A DNA stretch of 64,000 bases from Catenibacillus scindens (GTDB taxonomy: Bacteria; Bacillota; Clostridia; Lachnospirales; Lachnospiraceae): positions 62,001-126,000 of the forward strand of contig NZ_JACHFW010000008.1 of assembly GCF_014202115.1 (NCBI RefSeq), given 5' to 3'. The position numbers and the translations under genes are program-made. The notes beneath the pieces were generated by a model, which was not told where the DNA came from, did no database searches, and worked only from the letters and a program-made list of their open reading frames with translations. Shown here one piece after another: positions 33,965 through 43,552 of this stretch. The first letter of the stretch is position 1. Every line of letters starts with the position of its first letter.

Positions 33965-34633
33965 ATGAAAAACAAATGGATACGTCTTGTCACTGTAATG
34001 GCCGCCACTTTGATCATCATGCTTGCCGGACGGGGGATCAGCCTTATCTTTTCGCCGGAACCCGCAGAAAAAGGTGCCCTTCTAAGGGGGGTTTTGGCCG
34101 CCGCCCGGCACAGTCCCACACCTGTAGCCGGACCGGACTGGGTCGTCAAAGATTATCTCATACCAAATCCCTACTCCCGCCCTCAGACCCCTCTGTCACA
34201 GGTCAATGGCATTGTTGTCCACTATGTTGGCAATCCGGGGACTACGGCCGAGGGCAACAAAAGTTATTTTGAACAGCTTGCCCAGACCGGCGAAACATAC
34301 GCCAGCAGCCATTTTATCATCGGCCTCGACGGGGAAATCATTCAATGTATTCCTTTAAATGAAATTTCATACTGTTCAAACGAGCGCAACGATGATACGA
34401 TCGCCATCGAGTGCTGCCACCCGGACGAGGGCGGACAATTTACTGAAGCTACATATAATTCCCTTCTCAGACTGACAAGCTGGCTGTGTCAGTCTTTTAG
34501 CCTGGACCCGTCTTCCGATGTGATCCGCCACTATGACGTCACAGGAAAAGAGTGCCCTCTGTATTATGTAAAGAATCCCCAGGCATGGCAGCAGTTTTTG
34601 TCCGATCTGTCAGCATTTGACCCGGAAACATAA
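33965..34633 (+). CDS. N-acetylmuramoyl-L-alanine amidase (Amidase_2), membrane-anchored
   Basis: A 222-residue zinc amidase that cuts the stem peptide from MurNAc in peptidoglycan. An N-terminal hydrophobic segment (residues 5-25) acts as signal or anchor. GIVVHYVGNPG holds the first zinc histidine, SSHFIIGLDGEIIQ the core strand, and IRHYDVTGKECP the second histidine and the cysteine ligand. ATG 33965 has AGAGGTGATACTA upstream. It is followed after 56 bases by a LysM-GH18 gene, so the two likely act together on spore or cell-wall peptidoglycan. Confidence 0.93.
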   Translation: MKNKWIRLVTVMAATLIIMLAGRGISLIFSPEPAEKGALLRGVLAAARHSPTPVAGPDWVVKDYLIPNPYSRPQTPLSQVNGIVVHYVGNPGTTAEGNKSYFEQLAQTGETYASSHFIIGLDGEIIQCIPLNEISYCSNERNDDTIAIECCHPDEGGQFTEATYNSLLRLTSWLCQSFSLDPSSDVIRHYDVTGKECPLYYVKNPQAWQQFLSDLSAFDPET

Positions 34634-34689
34634 ACAAAGGGCAAAAAGCATATATTATATAAAATAATCCTGCCATTTTGGAGTATGAC

Positions 34690-35991
34690 ATGACGATCCA
34701 TATTGTTCGCCAGGGGGATGACCTTGAGAGCATTGCCCGGACACACCGCATCCCCCTCTGGCTTCTTTTAATGCTCAACGGCCTTTCCGGCGATGAAACG
34801 CTGGTTCCAGGCCAGTCCCTTCTTATTCTGTATCCCCAAATCATCCACCACGTACGGGCCGGCGATACTCTCTACAAAATTGCCAGGCAGCACCATATTT
34901 CCCTTCGCACCCTTTATCAAAATAATCCTGGCCTTATCTTAAAGCCTTATATTTATCCGGGAGATCCTGTGGTGATCGCCTACAAAGACGCCCCCACAGA
35001 CACTATCACTGTAAATGGCTACGCCTACCCTTTTATCCCTATTCCTCTGTTTACAGAAACACTTCCCTATCTCACCGGTTTTAATTCGTTTACTTACGAG
35101 CTTACCAATGACGGCCGTCTGGCCTTGCCGCCGGCAGATGAGATGCTCATTGATATGGCCTCTTTGGCCGGGGTGTTATCCTATATGGTCATCTCTAATC
35201 TTCGGGAACCAGACGGTTTTGATCCCCAGATTGCCCATGATATTCTCTCCCACCCCCGCCTGTGGCCTGGCCTTGCCGGTGAAATCCTGAGTGAAGTCCA
35301 GAAAAAGGGCTATGCCGGGGTAGACGTGGACTTTGAATATGTTATGCCCAAGGATCGGAAAGCATTTCCTGAATTTCTCGCATTTCTGAGAAGCTACCTG
35401 GCACCCTTGAAAAAATCTCTTTCTGTGGCTCTGGCAGCAAAAAACAGGGCCGATGCCTTGGAAAGTACCGTAGCCGGCCTTGATTATCAATCCATCGCCC
35501 AGTCTGTGGACTATGTGCTTTTAATGACTTATGAGTGGGGCTACGCCAGGGGCGAGCCGAGAGCCGTGGCTCCCCTGGATGAGGTGGAAAAAGTCCTTGA
35601 TTTTGCCGTCACCCAAATACCCTCGCCAAAAATCCTCCTTGGCATTCCCAATTACGGCTATGACTGGCCTCTGCCCTATATTCCTGGAACAACCAGGGCA
35701 ACTTCCATCAGCAATGTGGAGGCCGTAAACCTTGCCAGAACCTACCACTCAACTATCAAATTTGACGAGACTGCCCAGGCGCCGTGGCTGACCTACACAT
35801 CACAGGGCACAGACCACATCGTCTGGTTTGAGGATGTTCGCAGTATCCGTGCAAAACTTTCCCTCATACACCGTTACCGCTTAAAAGGAGCCTGCTACTG
35901 GAATCTTATGCGTCCTTTTCCTCCCAACTGGCCCCTCGTCAGTGCTTTGTATAAGATCCGTCCCGACAATAGCAGTTCTCAAGGTCTGTAA
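34690..35991 (+). CDS. LysM-GH18 spore-wall-type glycosidase (YaaH/SleL-like)
   Basis: A 433-residue protein with two LysM domains (about 2-47 and 51-96) and a GH18 barrel from about 110. The catalytic segment is GVDVDFEYV, with D212, D214 and acid E216; the first aspartate of the usual DxxDxDxE is replaced by alanine, as in some SleL-like enzymes. It has no signal peptide, which is common for spore coat lysins. ATG 34690 is six bases after GGAG; a TTG four codons earlier is open. Its last 53 bases overlap the convergent CFI-box gene. Confidence 0.93.
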   Translation: MTIHIVRQGDDLESIARTHRIPLWLLLMLNGLSGDETLVPGQSLLILYPQIIHHVRAGDTLYKIARQHHISLRTLYQNNPGLILKPYIYPGDPVVIAYKDAPTDTITVNGYAYPFIPIPLFTETLPYLTGFNSFTYELTNDGRLALPPADEMLIDMASLAGVLSYMVISNLREPDGFDPQIAHDILSHPRLWPGLAGEILSEVQKKGYAGVDVDFEYVMPKDRKAFPEFLAFLRSYLAPLKKSLSVALAAKNRADALESTVAGLDYQSIAQSVDYVLLMTYEWGYARGEPRAVAPLDEVEKVLDFAVTQIPSPKILLGIPNYGYDWPLPYIPGTTRATSISNVEAVNLARTYHSTIKFDETAQAPWLTYTSQGTDHIVWFEDVRSIRAKLSLIHRYRLKGACYWNLMRPFPPNWPLVSALYKIRPDNSSSQGL

Positions 35992-36724
35992 CCATAGACA
36001 TATATTTATTTTTACAGTCTTCATACCGCCCTTCCCTGATCATGGAAATACAAGGGCGGATATACTTCTGATAAATCCCTTCGTAAATCCTGCCCCGGTC
36101 CGGACGGCTGTCGATGGCTCTGACCACCTCCGGCGCCCGAAGATAATATTCATCCACCAGGGCCGGACCGTTTTCAACGAGCATCAGCCAGTGATCCCTG
36201 TACTCCCTCAGACAGTTCAGTTCCTGGCAGTCATCGCCTTTTCCAAGGCTTTCACACACAGCCGTAGTAATATAGCAGAAACGCCGCTTTTTAAACCCGT
36301 TGGAAATCTGTTCATAGCTCCCTCTGTTAATGGGATGCTGGGGATACTGCTGACGCCACGCTTTCACAAGACAATCTGCCAGGGCATCGGTATACTGAGT
36401 CTTAAACTGGCTCACCGCAGGAACCACAAAGAGGGCCATGTACAGATTATCATCATAAAGGCGGACTTTTCTCTGCCGGGCCGGCGTCCGGGCAAGCCGT
36501 TCTTCTTCACAGGCAATAAATGCCCTGCTCACCTGATCCTGCACGTCTTCCAGAGCATCTTTCTCCAAAGTCCCGCAAAAATTCACATATTCCTGCATCA
36601 GATCTTTATACTGATCAAATAACTTTTGAAAGGCATCATCATATGTTTTTTTGCCAAACATTTTTGAACCGTCCACTTCATGTTCCATCATCCGGGCAAG
36701 ATCCCTGGTTTTTGTAAATTCCAT
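35939..36724 (-). CDS. CFI-box domain protein
   Basis: A 261-residue protein. The block CYITTAVCESLGKGDDC, followed by ELNCLREYRD and a WLMLVENGPALVDEYY segment, matches the CFI-box (CFITTAVC) domain of unknown function. The N-terminal 140 residues are helical and charged with no membrane segment. I start at ATG 36724 with AGGAGG eight bases upstream; the ATG seven codons earlier has none. Its 3' end overlaps the LysM-GH18 gene by 53 bases. Cysteines near the C-terminus (CYC) may pair with those in the box. Confidence 0.8.
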   Translation of the reverse strand: MEFTKTRDLARMMEHEVDGSKMFGKKTYDDAFQKLFDQYKDLMQEYVNFCGTLEKDALEDVQDQVSRAFIACEEERLARTPARQRKVRLYDDNLYMALFVVPAVSQFKTQYTDALADCLVKAWRQQYPQHPINRGSYEQISNGFKKRRFCYITTAVCESLGKGDDCQELNCLREYRDHWLMLVENGPALVDEYYLRAPEVVRAIDSRPDRGRIYEGIYQKYIRPCISMIREGRYEDCKNKYMSMVTDLENCYCRDGSYTKH

Positions 36725-36753
36725 TATTACTGCCTCCTTACTCATACGTCAAA

Positions 36754-36785
36754 GAGAGCCGCCGCCATCGCTGGCGGCAGCTCTC
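36754..36785. terminator. GC-rich hairpin
   Basis: GAGAGCCGCCGCC and GGCGGCAGCTCTC form a strong stem with one bulge. On the minus strand it follows the NUDIX gene by about 75 bases and has only a three-base T-run, so termination is partial at best. Confidence 0.5.
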
Positions 36786-36820
36786 TGCCAGTTGCCTCCA
36801 CAGCTCAACTGATTCTTTAA

Positions 36821-36862
36821 AAAGCAACAGTTCAGCCATCCAGTGGACTGAACCATTGCTTT
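36821..36862. repeat. AACAGTTCAG-family repeat copy
   Basis: AAAGCAACAGTTCAG and CTGAACCATTGCTTT are inverted ends of a 42-base palindromic copy just past the NUDIX stop. Confidence 0.7.
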
Positions 36863-37313
36863 AAAAGTACTTTCTTGAACCCCACAAATTACTTTTCTTC
36901 AATTCAAGATATTCGTTGTAGGCTTTTTCTAAAATTTGCTTTTCGTTTGTGAATTTCAGCAGATGGTAAGCCTCATGGTACTTATAATAGCCGGAATCCA
37001 CAAAATATTCTTCGCGCTGTGGTTTACTGAAATAGCTGTCCGCCATCATCAGATACCAGTGGACATCTTTGACAATCATGTCATGTGTCGTATTAAATGT
37101 GTACTGACTTTTACCGACATATTTTATAATCGCCGCTTTAACACCGGTTTCCTCCTTAACTTCACGAATGGCTGTTTCCCTGTATTCTTCACCGCTTTCT
37201 ACAGTTCCCTTTGGCAACACCCAGCCTTCATATTTGTTACGGTAGTTTTTATACAAAAGAAGGATCTTGCCTCTGAAAATAACCACACCGCCACAGCTTG
37301 TTGCCTCCGTCAT
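36861..37313 (-). CDS. NUDIX hydrolase
   Basis: A 150-residue NUDIX protein. The box runs GTVESGEEYRETAIREVKEE with TGVK after it, holding the metal-binding glutamates. Such enzymes hydrolyse nucleoside diphosphates linked to another group; the substrate is unknown here. The ATG at 37313 has AGGAGG seven bases upstream. It is a single gene between the PBP unit and the CFI-box gene. The stop codon touches a dispersed repeat. Confidence 0.93.
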   Translation of the reverse strand: MTEATSCGGVVIFRGKILLLYKNYRNKYEGWVLPKGTVESGEEYRETAIREVKEETGVKAAIIKYVGKSQYTFNTTHDMIVKDVHWYLMMADSYFSKPQREEYFVDSGYYKYHEAYHLLKFTNEKQILEKAYNEYLELKKSNLWGSRKYF

Positions 37314-37459
37314 CGCCGTTCCTCCTGTCTCTTTTGGTGTGTTTTCCCACTATAAACAGTATACACTTTTTTGGCGTTTTTTACAAGGCTTCATTCACCA
37401 GGTACAGCTCCGGCTGGTTTAAATGCTTTTTTGAGAGCGCAGGTCAGTGAAAAATAACA

Positions 37460-39133
37460 CTATTTCACATAGGCCGCGAATATCTGCTGGGCCACGGGAA
37501 CTGCCACATAAGAACTGCTTGTGCTGGCGTTTTCCACAAGGACACAAATGGCGATCTGAGGATCCTCGGCCGGCGCGAAGCCGACAAACCAGGCGTTGTT
37601 TCCGTAATTGTCAATCTCAGCCGTACCAGTCTTGCCGGCCACGGTGTATCCAAGGCCGCTTAAAGCTGTAGCGGTTCCGCTCTGAGTCACCTGGATCATC
37701 ATATCTGTCAGCAGGGACGCCTCCGATGAAGATATAAGATTTCCATAGCTCTGAGGCATATTTTTCTCCACTGTTGTCCCGTCACTGCTCTGCACGCTGT
37801 CCACCAGGTAAGGCTCCATGAGAACGCCGCCGTTGGCTATAGCGCTGGTGATCATAGCCGCATGCAGAGGGGTCATGGTCGTATTTCCCTGGCCGATGGC
37901 CGTGGCACCTTTAAGCCAGTCGCTGTCCGAACTGCTGAGAGAAAAACTGCTCTTAGCATGGGGAATCTGGGTAGGCAGACTCTGGTTAAACAAAAGGCTC
38001 TGGGCCAGTTGGGTAAATTGATCCGCGTCCAGGACGGTGCCAATATTGGCAAATGAAGCATTGCAGGAATTGGCAAAAGACTGAAACAAATTTTGCGTTC
38101 CGTGGATTGTCCCATGATAGCAGGAAAGTCCCTGGGTTTTGCCATTGCCATCGGACAACTGGATGCTACCCTGGCATGTATAGCTGTAGCCGTCATAGGA
38201 AGGATTTTCACGAATATACTCCAGAGCAGTACAAATCTTAAAAATGGACCCCGGTGTAAACAAACCGCTGGTGGCCTGATTAAGCAGACTTTTATTATTA
38301 CTGTCAGAAATGATAGCGTCAAAATTAGCCTCCAAAGTATTCGGGTCATAATCCGGTTTGGACACCATGGCCAGCACCTTCCCTGTAGATGGTTCAATGG
38401 CGACCACTGCTCCCTGATTGGAACCAAGGGCGTTATAGGCCACCTGCTGCAGGGTTGTATCCAGGGTCGTGATCACGTCATCGCCGGGATTTTTCTCGTT
38501 CTGCAATTCATTAATAGCCTTTCGGAGAGGATTTATGTTGGACATGAGCAGCTCATTCTCACAGGACGCCTCAAGACCGGATTTGTTAATATCTGATGTC
38601 CCCACCACATGGGCGAACACATTGGCATAAGGATAATTGCGGATCTCCTGGCCGGAAGCGTCAGTAATCGTCTGGGCCAGCACTGATCCGTCAGCCGCCA
38701 GAATACGCCCACGGGAAGTTTTTTCCTGGAGCTGGGCAATATGGACATTGCCCGGACGGTTGATCACATCCTTGCTTTCCACAGCGTTGTAATATATAAA
38801 ATATCCGATAGTTGTCAGAAAAATACAGATAAAGGCATACATGACCACAAGGATCTCCCTGTTTTTTACACCCTTAGGCTGTTTTTCCGACAAAGCCTTT
38901 ACCTGCTTTTTCTCACGGCGCTGTTCCTGACGTTTGCTTTGAGGCTTTACTTCCTGATCATACTCATCCACAAATGAATCATAGCCGTCGTCACTGCCAT
39001 CATCTGAGGCACCATAATAGTCATCGTCCTCCGGCGGCAGCTCAAAATAAGTATCATCGTCCCGCTCAGGGAACATGAAGGAATCCTGCTGTCCCTTATT
39101 GGAGCTGTCCCTGGTATTCCTGCTGTTCTTCAT
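37460..39133 (-). CDS. Class B penicillin-binding protein (transpeptidase)
   Basis: A 557-residue PBP. An unusually long acidic cytoplasmic tail (about 90 residues rich in D, E and Y) precedes one membrane helix near 95-115. The transpeptidase nucleophile serine is in FTPGSIFK (about S296), the second motif is SCN in FANSCNASF, and the third is KTGTAE. It crosslinks peptidoglycan and pairs with the FtsW/RodA-type polymerase encoded upstream, with which it overlaps by 38 bases. ATG 39133 is chosen over a GTG five codons earlier. Resembles PbpA/SpoVD-like partners. Confidence 0.92.
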   Translation of the reverse strand: MKNSRNTRDSSNKGQQDSFMFPERDDDTYFELPPEDDDYYGASDDGSDDGYDSFVDEYDQEVKPQSKRQEQRREKKQVKALSEKQPKGVKNREILVVMYAFICIFLTTIGYFIYYNAVESKDVINRPGNVHIAQLQEKTSRGRILAADGSVLAQTITDASGQEIRNYPYANVFAHVVGTSDINKSGLEASCENELLMSNINPLRKAINELQNEKNPGDDVITTLDTTLQQVAYNALGSNQGAVVAIEPSTGKVLAMVSKPDYDPNTLEANFDAIISDSNNKSLLNQATSGLFTPGSIFKICTALEYIRENPSYDGYSYTCQGSIQLSDGNGKTQGLSCYHGTIHGTQNLFQSFANSCNASFANIGTVLDADQFTQLAQSLLFNQSLPTQIPHAKSSFSLSSSDSDWLKGATAIGQGNTTMTPLHAAMITSAIANGGVLMEPYLVDSVQSSDGTTVEKNMPQSYGNLISSSEASLLTDMMIQVTQSGTATALSGLGYTVAGKTGTAEIDNYGNNAWFVGFAPAEDPQIAICVLVENASTSSSYVAVPVAQQIFAAYVK

Positions 39134-40448
39134 AGATCTGTGCCTCACTTTCTTTCTGTTTTAACAGGTATAGGCCCTGAATCACCGCAAAGGTAATGAT
39201 CGTTGATAAAATGGAACTTCCGCCGTAGCTGATCAGCGGCAGGGTAACACCGGTATGGGGAATAAATTTGATCACACCGCCCACCGTCAAAAAAAGCTGA
39301 AAAGCGTAGGCCGCACTCAGGCCGATGGCCAGAAGTTTATAAAAAGGCCGGGTCAATTGAAGAGAAATATTGATAAACATAATAAAGCAGCTAATATATA
39401 CCAGGAGTATACAGATGGCAAACAGGCCGCCAAGTTCCTCGCAGATGGCAGAGAAAATGAAATCCGATTCCACGATAGGAATATCTGTGGGAACTCCCTG
39501 GTAAAGCCCCATGCCAAACCACCCGCCGGTACCGATAGCGAAAAGAGACTGTGCAATCTGATAGCCTGTATTCTCATAATCAGACCATGGATTAAGCCAC
39601 ACCCGGACTCTGACCCGGACATGGCTAAATAGCCTGTAAGCTACCACCGATGCCGCCGCCAGCCCGCCGAATCCAATAGCCAGATACCTGGCTTTCTGAC
39701 TGGCCACATAGACCAGAACAAGATAAGTCATAAAAAAGATTACCGCAGCACCAAGGTCATTTTCCGCCACCAGGATAAGAACAAAGGCGGCGGCAAAAAT
39801 GGAGACAAACACCAGATACTTAAAGTCCGTCCGGCGGCAGAGCATCGCCGCGGCAAAAAACACGAAAATAACTTTCGCCAGCTCTGACGGCTGAAGACCG
39901 ATGGGGCCGATCTGTATCCAGTTGGTAGCGCCGTTGGCTGAACGGCCGACAACGAAGACAGACGCCAGGACAAGAAGACACAAAACGCCGTAGACAATAC
40001 CGAAACGCTCCAGCGTCCTTACCTTGGCAATAATTACCGGAATCACCAGAGCTACAGCCACACCAGCGACGGCAATACAAAACTGGCGGATCGCCAGATC
40101 AAAGTCCAGCCGGGTCAGCATGACAAAGCCGATCATCATTAAAAAGCACATATTATTTACAAGCAGCCGGCTGGCATGCTTATATATGGAACTGTACAGT
40201 CCAAGGGTGACGATAAAAAAGGCCACCTGAAAAATATAAAAGGCCAGCACAGCCAGAGTACGCTCATTGAGAAAAATCAGCAGATAGCACACAAAATGTA
40301 TAAAGAACATAAGAATATTCTGGGTCATATACACAGACCCCCGGTCCCAGGCATGCTTCGACCGAAACACTGTAAAACATTTCATAGCATAAACCGCCGC
40401 CAGTATAATGAGCAGATATCTGGAAAGCTGTGTCATTAAATTAACCAT
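39096..40448 (-). CDS. FtsW/RodA/SpoVE-family glycan polymerase
   Basis: A 450-residue SEDS protein with about ten membrane helices. GLQPSELAKVIFVFFAA is the family signature, and AENDLGAAVIFFMTYLVLVY and HTGVTLPLISYGGSSIL near the C-terminus are core SEDS motifs, with the catalytic aspartate in the ENDLG stretch. It polymerises glycan strands from lipid II and works with the class B PBP encoded downstream. AGGTGACTT precedes the ATG. Which of division, elongation or sporulation it serves is not readable. Confidence 0.95.
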   Translation of the reverse strand: MVNLMTQLSRYLLIILAAVYAMKCFTVFRSKHAWDRGSVYMTQNILMFFIHFVCYLLIFLNERTLAVLAFYIFQVAFFIVTLGLYSSIYKHASRLLVNNMCFLMMIGFVMLTRLDFDLAIRQFCIAVAGVAVALVIPVIIAKVRTLERFGIVYGVLCLLVLASVFVVGRSANGATNWIQIGPIGLQPSELAKVIFVFFAAAMLCRRTDFKYLVFVSIFAAAFVLILVAENDLGAAVIFFMTYLVLVYVASQKARYLAIGFGGLAAASVVAYRLFSHVRVRVRVWLNPWSDYENTGYQIAQSLFAIGTGGWFGMGLYQGVPTDIPIVESDFIFSAICEELGGLFAICILLVYISCFIMFINISLQLTRPFYKLLAIGLSAAYAFQLFLTVGGVIKFIPHTGVTLPLISYGGSSILSTIITFAVIQGLYLLKQKESEAQIYEEQQEYQGQLQ

Positions 40449-40459
40449 AAGTCACCTGC

Positions 40460-42829
40460 CTATTCTACGCCCCGGTTAAAGTGACCGCGGGTAAAGTCTT
40501 TAAATATGTTTGCCCTGGGATTTTCTAAAATTCTCCGGATCATCTCAGGGGTTTCAAAAGTAAAATTAAATCTGACCGCCGCCGGCTGCAGACGGCCCAC
40601 CTTATCCTCCATATCATAAAGGACCATGGGAAGACTGTTGTAGATCAGATTGTAGCAGTGGGAACAGACGGTGCGCACAGGAAAACTCTTACCGTATCGG
40701 TCTTTCAGCGAAAGCTCCCTGGGTGAATGGATACACTTCACTGTATTTTTATACAGGCACTGAGCAGTCACCATTAAAGGCATATACCCGTAGACAATCA
40801 GCTCACCGCCCCGGTAACAATCCTTCAAAAGCTCGGAATAATTCAGCTCCAAGGGCAGAGTTTCCCTGATTACGCCCAAGCTAAAATAATAATTCCGGGC
40901 ACTGTGGTTCATAATGTAGAGGCTGGAATCGGACAGAATAAATCCGCTATTTTCCAACAACCCCTGTCCTTGTATAAACTCAAGGCTCTCCATATTACGC
41001 ACAAGATATCCGTCCGGAGAACACTTTCTTAGTGTTTCTACGTATCCTTCCCACAGTTTTTGGCTGTTTTCCCGAAAAATGTGAGGCATGGCAATGACCG
41101 CTTTCTTTTTGGCATCCCGGATCTTCGCCACAGCATCTTCCCCGGCAGGACTGTCCATAAGCCAGGATTCCAGATAAATCTGGTCAAAATCTCCATATTT
41201 TAACAGGGTATCCACCATATCCAGCCGGCTGACAAGAGCTGTGCGCAAAGGCTTTTCGCCCCGGCTGTATGACTGTCTCTCAATCTTCCCGGAGATTGTC
41301 AGCGCCGCGCCGTCTGTACCTCTTAAATAGGGCTTGAGCATAGCCTCCGTCAGTGCTTCGATTCCCTCCCGGCGCAGATGGTTAATGGCCGTCAGCGGCA
41401 GATAGGCGTCCTCATCCATATAGATATCAAGGCTGTCCACATAAAAAGGCGTATTTCCAGTTTTTTTCAGCTTTTGGGAAACAACTTCTCTCGTAAGCGG
41501 CTGACTGGCAGCTTTCTCTGCCACGGGCCCCTCTACCTCCACTTTACAGTCACGGCATTCTAATTGGATTTTAGCAGGTAAATCTTTCAAAAGTGTGAAT
41601 GAAACATAAATTTTTTCTTGATTTTTAACAGAAAAAAAACGATCCTGAATATCCCGCATAAGTGCCGAATTATACAGACGGTACACTTTGGATTTAGGTG
41701 ATACGGCTGTGCCGAAAGATATGGAGACCTTCTGCCCAGGGCTATAATCCCGGTTCAGCGTCACCGTATGCTTATCTCCCGCCTTTTCCGCCATAAGGAC
41801 ATCTCCTGCGTTTAACGCTGTATCGGCTATAAAGATAATGTTTCCTCCCTGGCACTGGCTGACTGTCCCCACCAGACTTCCTCTATGGTTAGGGCGGGCC
41901 AGGGCCATCATGTTCCGGCCATTGCGCTGCTTATAATAACCGGAAGAAAAGCCGCCCCTGCAGTAGAGATCTTCCAGAGCGCGCAAATCTTTCGGGTCGA
42001 CAGCATAGTTTTCTCTGCCCTTTTTCAGATATATATCTGCGTACTTCCGATACAAATAAGAGACAAAGGCGGCATATTCCGGCCGCTTCATCCGCCCCTC
42101 GATTTTAAATGAATCAATGCCCGCCTCACAGAGCATGGGGATATGCTCCAGGGTACAGAGATCTTTAGGACTTAAAAGATAGTTTTCCCCCTTGGTTCCC
42201 AGCATTTTCTTTTCTTCATAAAGAGTATAGGGCAGACGGCAGGGCTGGGCACACCGCCCTCGGTTTCCGCTCCGTCCCCCAAGCATACTGCTGAAAAGAC
42301 ACTGTCCGGAATAACAATAGCATAGGGCGCCATGGACAAAGCATTCAATCTCACCGCCAAAAGTATCTTTTATATGACGAATCTCCTCGATCCCCAATTC
42401 TCTGGCCAGCACAATCCGCTTAACCCCCAGGGCCTTTAGGGACTTTACATGGCCAGGAGAAACGACGGTCATCTGGGTGCTGGCATGAATGGGCAAATCG
42501 GGAAACCACTCCCGTATCCGGCACAAAGCTCCCATATCCTGAACAAGTACGGCGTCCAGCCCCCGCTCGTACAGAGGCGCCAGATAAGGATAGAGCTTGG
42601 TATTTAGTTCCTCCTCCTTCAGCAGCGTATTCACTGTCAAATATAGCCGCTTCCCGTGAATATGGGCGTAGTCTATAGCCGAGAGAAGTCCCGCAATATC
42701 CGGGTTATCGGCGTATGCTCTCGCCCCGAAGGCCGGTCCGCCCATATAAACCGCGTCGGCTCCGGCCATAAAAGCCCCGGTCATTCCCTCAAGGGAACCT
42801 GCCGGCGCAAGGATTTCAATATTTTTCAT
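40460..42829 (-). CDS. U32 family peptidase with DUF3656 extension
   Basis: A 789-residue U32-family protein. It opens IEILAPAGSLEGM, has GADAVYMGG, then CFVHGALCYCYSGQC with cysteines typical of U32, and SFKIEGRMKRPEY. The second half (from about residue 390) is the DUF3656-type extension. U32 members such as RlhA modify 23S rRNA and others act as collagenase-like peptidases; this long clostridial form is uncharacterised. ATG 42829 has AGGAG upstream; fifty extra codons upstream are encoded by a dispersed repeat. It lies 11 bases before FtsW. Confidence 0.92.
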   Translation of the reverse strand: MKNIEILAPAGSLEGMTGAFMAGADAVYMGGPAFGARAYADNPDIAGLLSAIDYAHIHGKRLYLTVNTLLKEEELNTKLYPYLAPLYERGLDAVLVQDMGALCRIREWFPDLPIHASTQMTVVSPGHVKSLKALGVKRIVLARELGIEEIRHIKDTFGGEIECFVHGALCYCYSGQCLFSSMLGGRSGNRGRCAQPCRLPYTLYEEKKMLGTKGENYLLSPKDLCTLEHIPMLCEAGIDSFKIEGRMKRPEYAAFVSYLYRKYADIYLKKGRENYAVDPKDLRALEDLYCRGGFSSGYYKQRNGRNMMALARPNHRGSLVGTVSQCQGGNIIFIADTALNAGDVLMAEKAGDKHTVTLNRDYSPGQKVSISFGTAVSPKSKVYRLYNSALMRDIQDRFFSVKNQEKIYVSFTLLKDLPAKIQLECRDCKVEVEGPVAEKAASQPLTREVVSQKLKKTGNTPFYVDSLDIYMDEDAYLPLTAINHLRREGIEALTEAMLKPYLRGTDGAALTISGKIERQSYSRGEKPLRTALVSRLDMVDTLLKYGDFDQIYLESWLMDSPAGEDAVAKIRDAKKKAVIAMPHIFRENSQKLWEGYVETLRKCSPDGYLVRNMESLEFIQGQGLLENSGFILSDSSLYIMNHSARNYYFSLGVIRETLPLELNYSELLKDCYRGGELIVYGYMPLMVTAQCLYKNTVKCIHSPRELSLKDRYGKSFPVRTVCSHCYNLIYNSLPMVLYDMEDKVGRLQPAAVRFNFTFETPEMIRRILENPRANIFKDFTRGHFNRGVE

Positions 42830-42848
42830 ATATTTATCTCCTGAATAA

Positions 42849-42944
42849 AGTAACTGTTCAGTCCGCCTATTCCTGATGACTGACAGGAATGAATTAAGGA
42901 AGCAACTGTCTGGCCGTGCCATTCCTGATGGCTGAACTGTTGCT
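42849..42944. repeat. AACAGTTCAG-family repeat, long copy
   Basis: AGTAACTGTTCAG begins the element and the right end (42920-42943) is a perfect reverse complement of the family consensus GCAACAGTTCAGCCATCAGG plus AATG. Two internal CATTCC or ATTCCTGATG blocks also match. It lies between zapA and the U32 gene. Confidence 0.75.
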
Positions 42945-42984
42945 GAAAAAAAGTGCTGCATACAAAACATGCAACACCCCAAAA

Positions 42985-43386
42985 CTATTTATGGTAAGCT
43001 TTCGTCTCAAGCTTGACGATCTGCTTTTGCAGCTCATTGATCTCCGCTTTAAGATTTTCAATCTCTTTTCCGGCTTCCTCAAGACGGATCTGGGACGAAA
43101 TCAATTCATGTTTGAGATCATATTCAACTTTATCCTTATCCTCCATATCCTGTTCCAACAACTCAATCTGGCTTTTTGCCTTATAGTAGTCGTCAGCCAT
43201 ATTAAGTTCCAGAAGGATCTTTTGCATATCTGAATTAAGTCGGCGATAGTTGGGGGTATCGTTAAGCTCGGCCATTTTATTATTTATATATAAAGCGATC
43301 TTCTGAAGATACTCTTCGCCTTCGTAGCCGCTGAGAGTATAAACTTTACCGCCGATCACTACCTGTATATCTGTTTTTGATGACAT
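42985..43386 (-). CDS. zapA: Cell division protein ZapA
   Basis: A 133-residue protein with the ZapA domain at 1-80 (DIQVVIGGKVYTLSGYE, then YLQKIALYINNKM) and a C-terminal coiled coil of heptads from about 70 to 130. ZapA binds FtsZ and bundles protofilaments at mid-cell. It sits in a run ruvA, ruvB, zapA, U32, FtsW-type, PBP on one strand. The ATG follows AGGAGGACTGCTTA. Length is slightly above the usual because of the coiled coil. Confidence 0.93.
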   Translation of the reverse strand: MSSKTDIQVVIGGKVYTLSGYEGEEYLQKIALYINNKMAELNDTPNYRRLNSDMQKILLELNMADDYYKAKSQIELLEQDMEDKDKVEYDLKHELISSQIRLEEAGKEIENLKAEINELQKQIVKLETKAYHK

Positions 43387-43552
43387 TAAGCAGTCCTCCT
43401 AACCCTTTTTCTTCCTGAATAATTACTGTTCATCCGGTGAACAGCAACCCTGAATATACTTTATTATAAACGATACTTTAAAAAAGCACAAGACCGAAAC
43501 TCTCAACTTCCCAATACCCCTGAACAGGTAGATACGCCTGTTTTGCCGGCCA

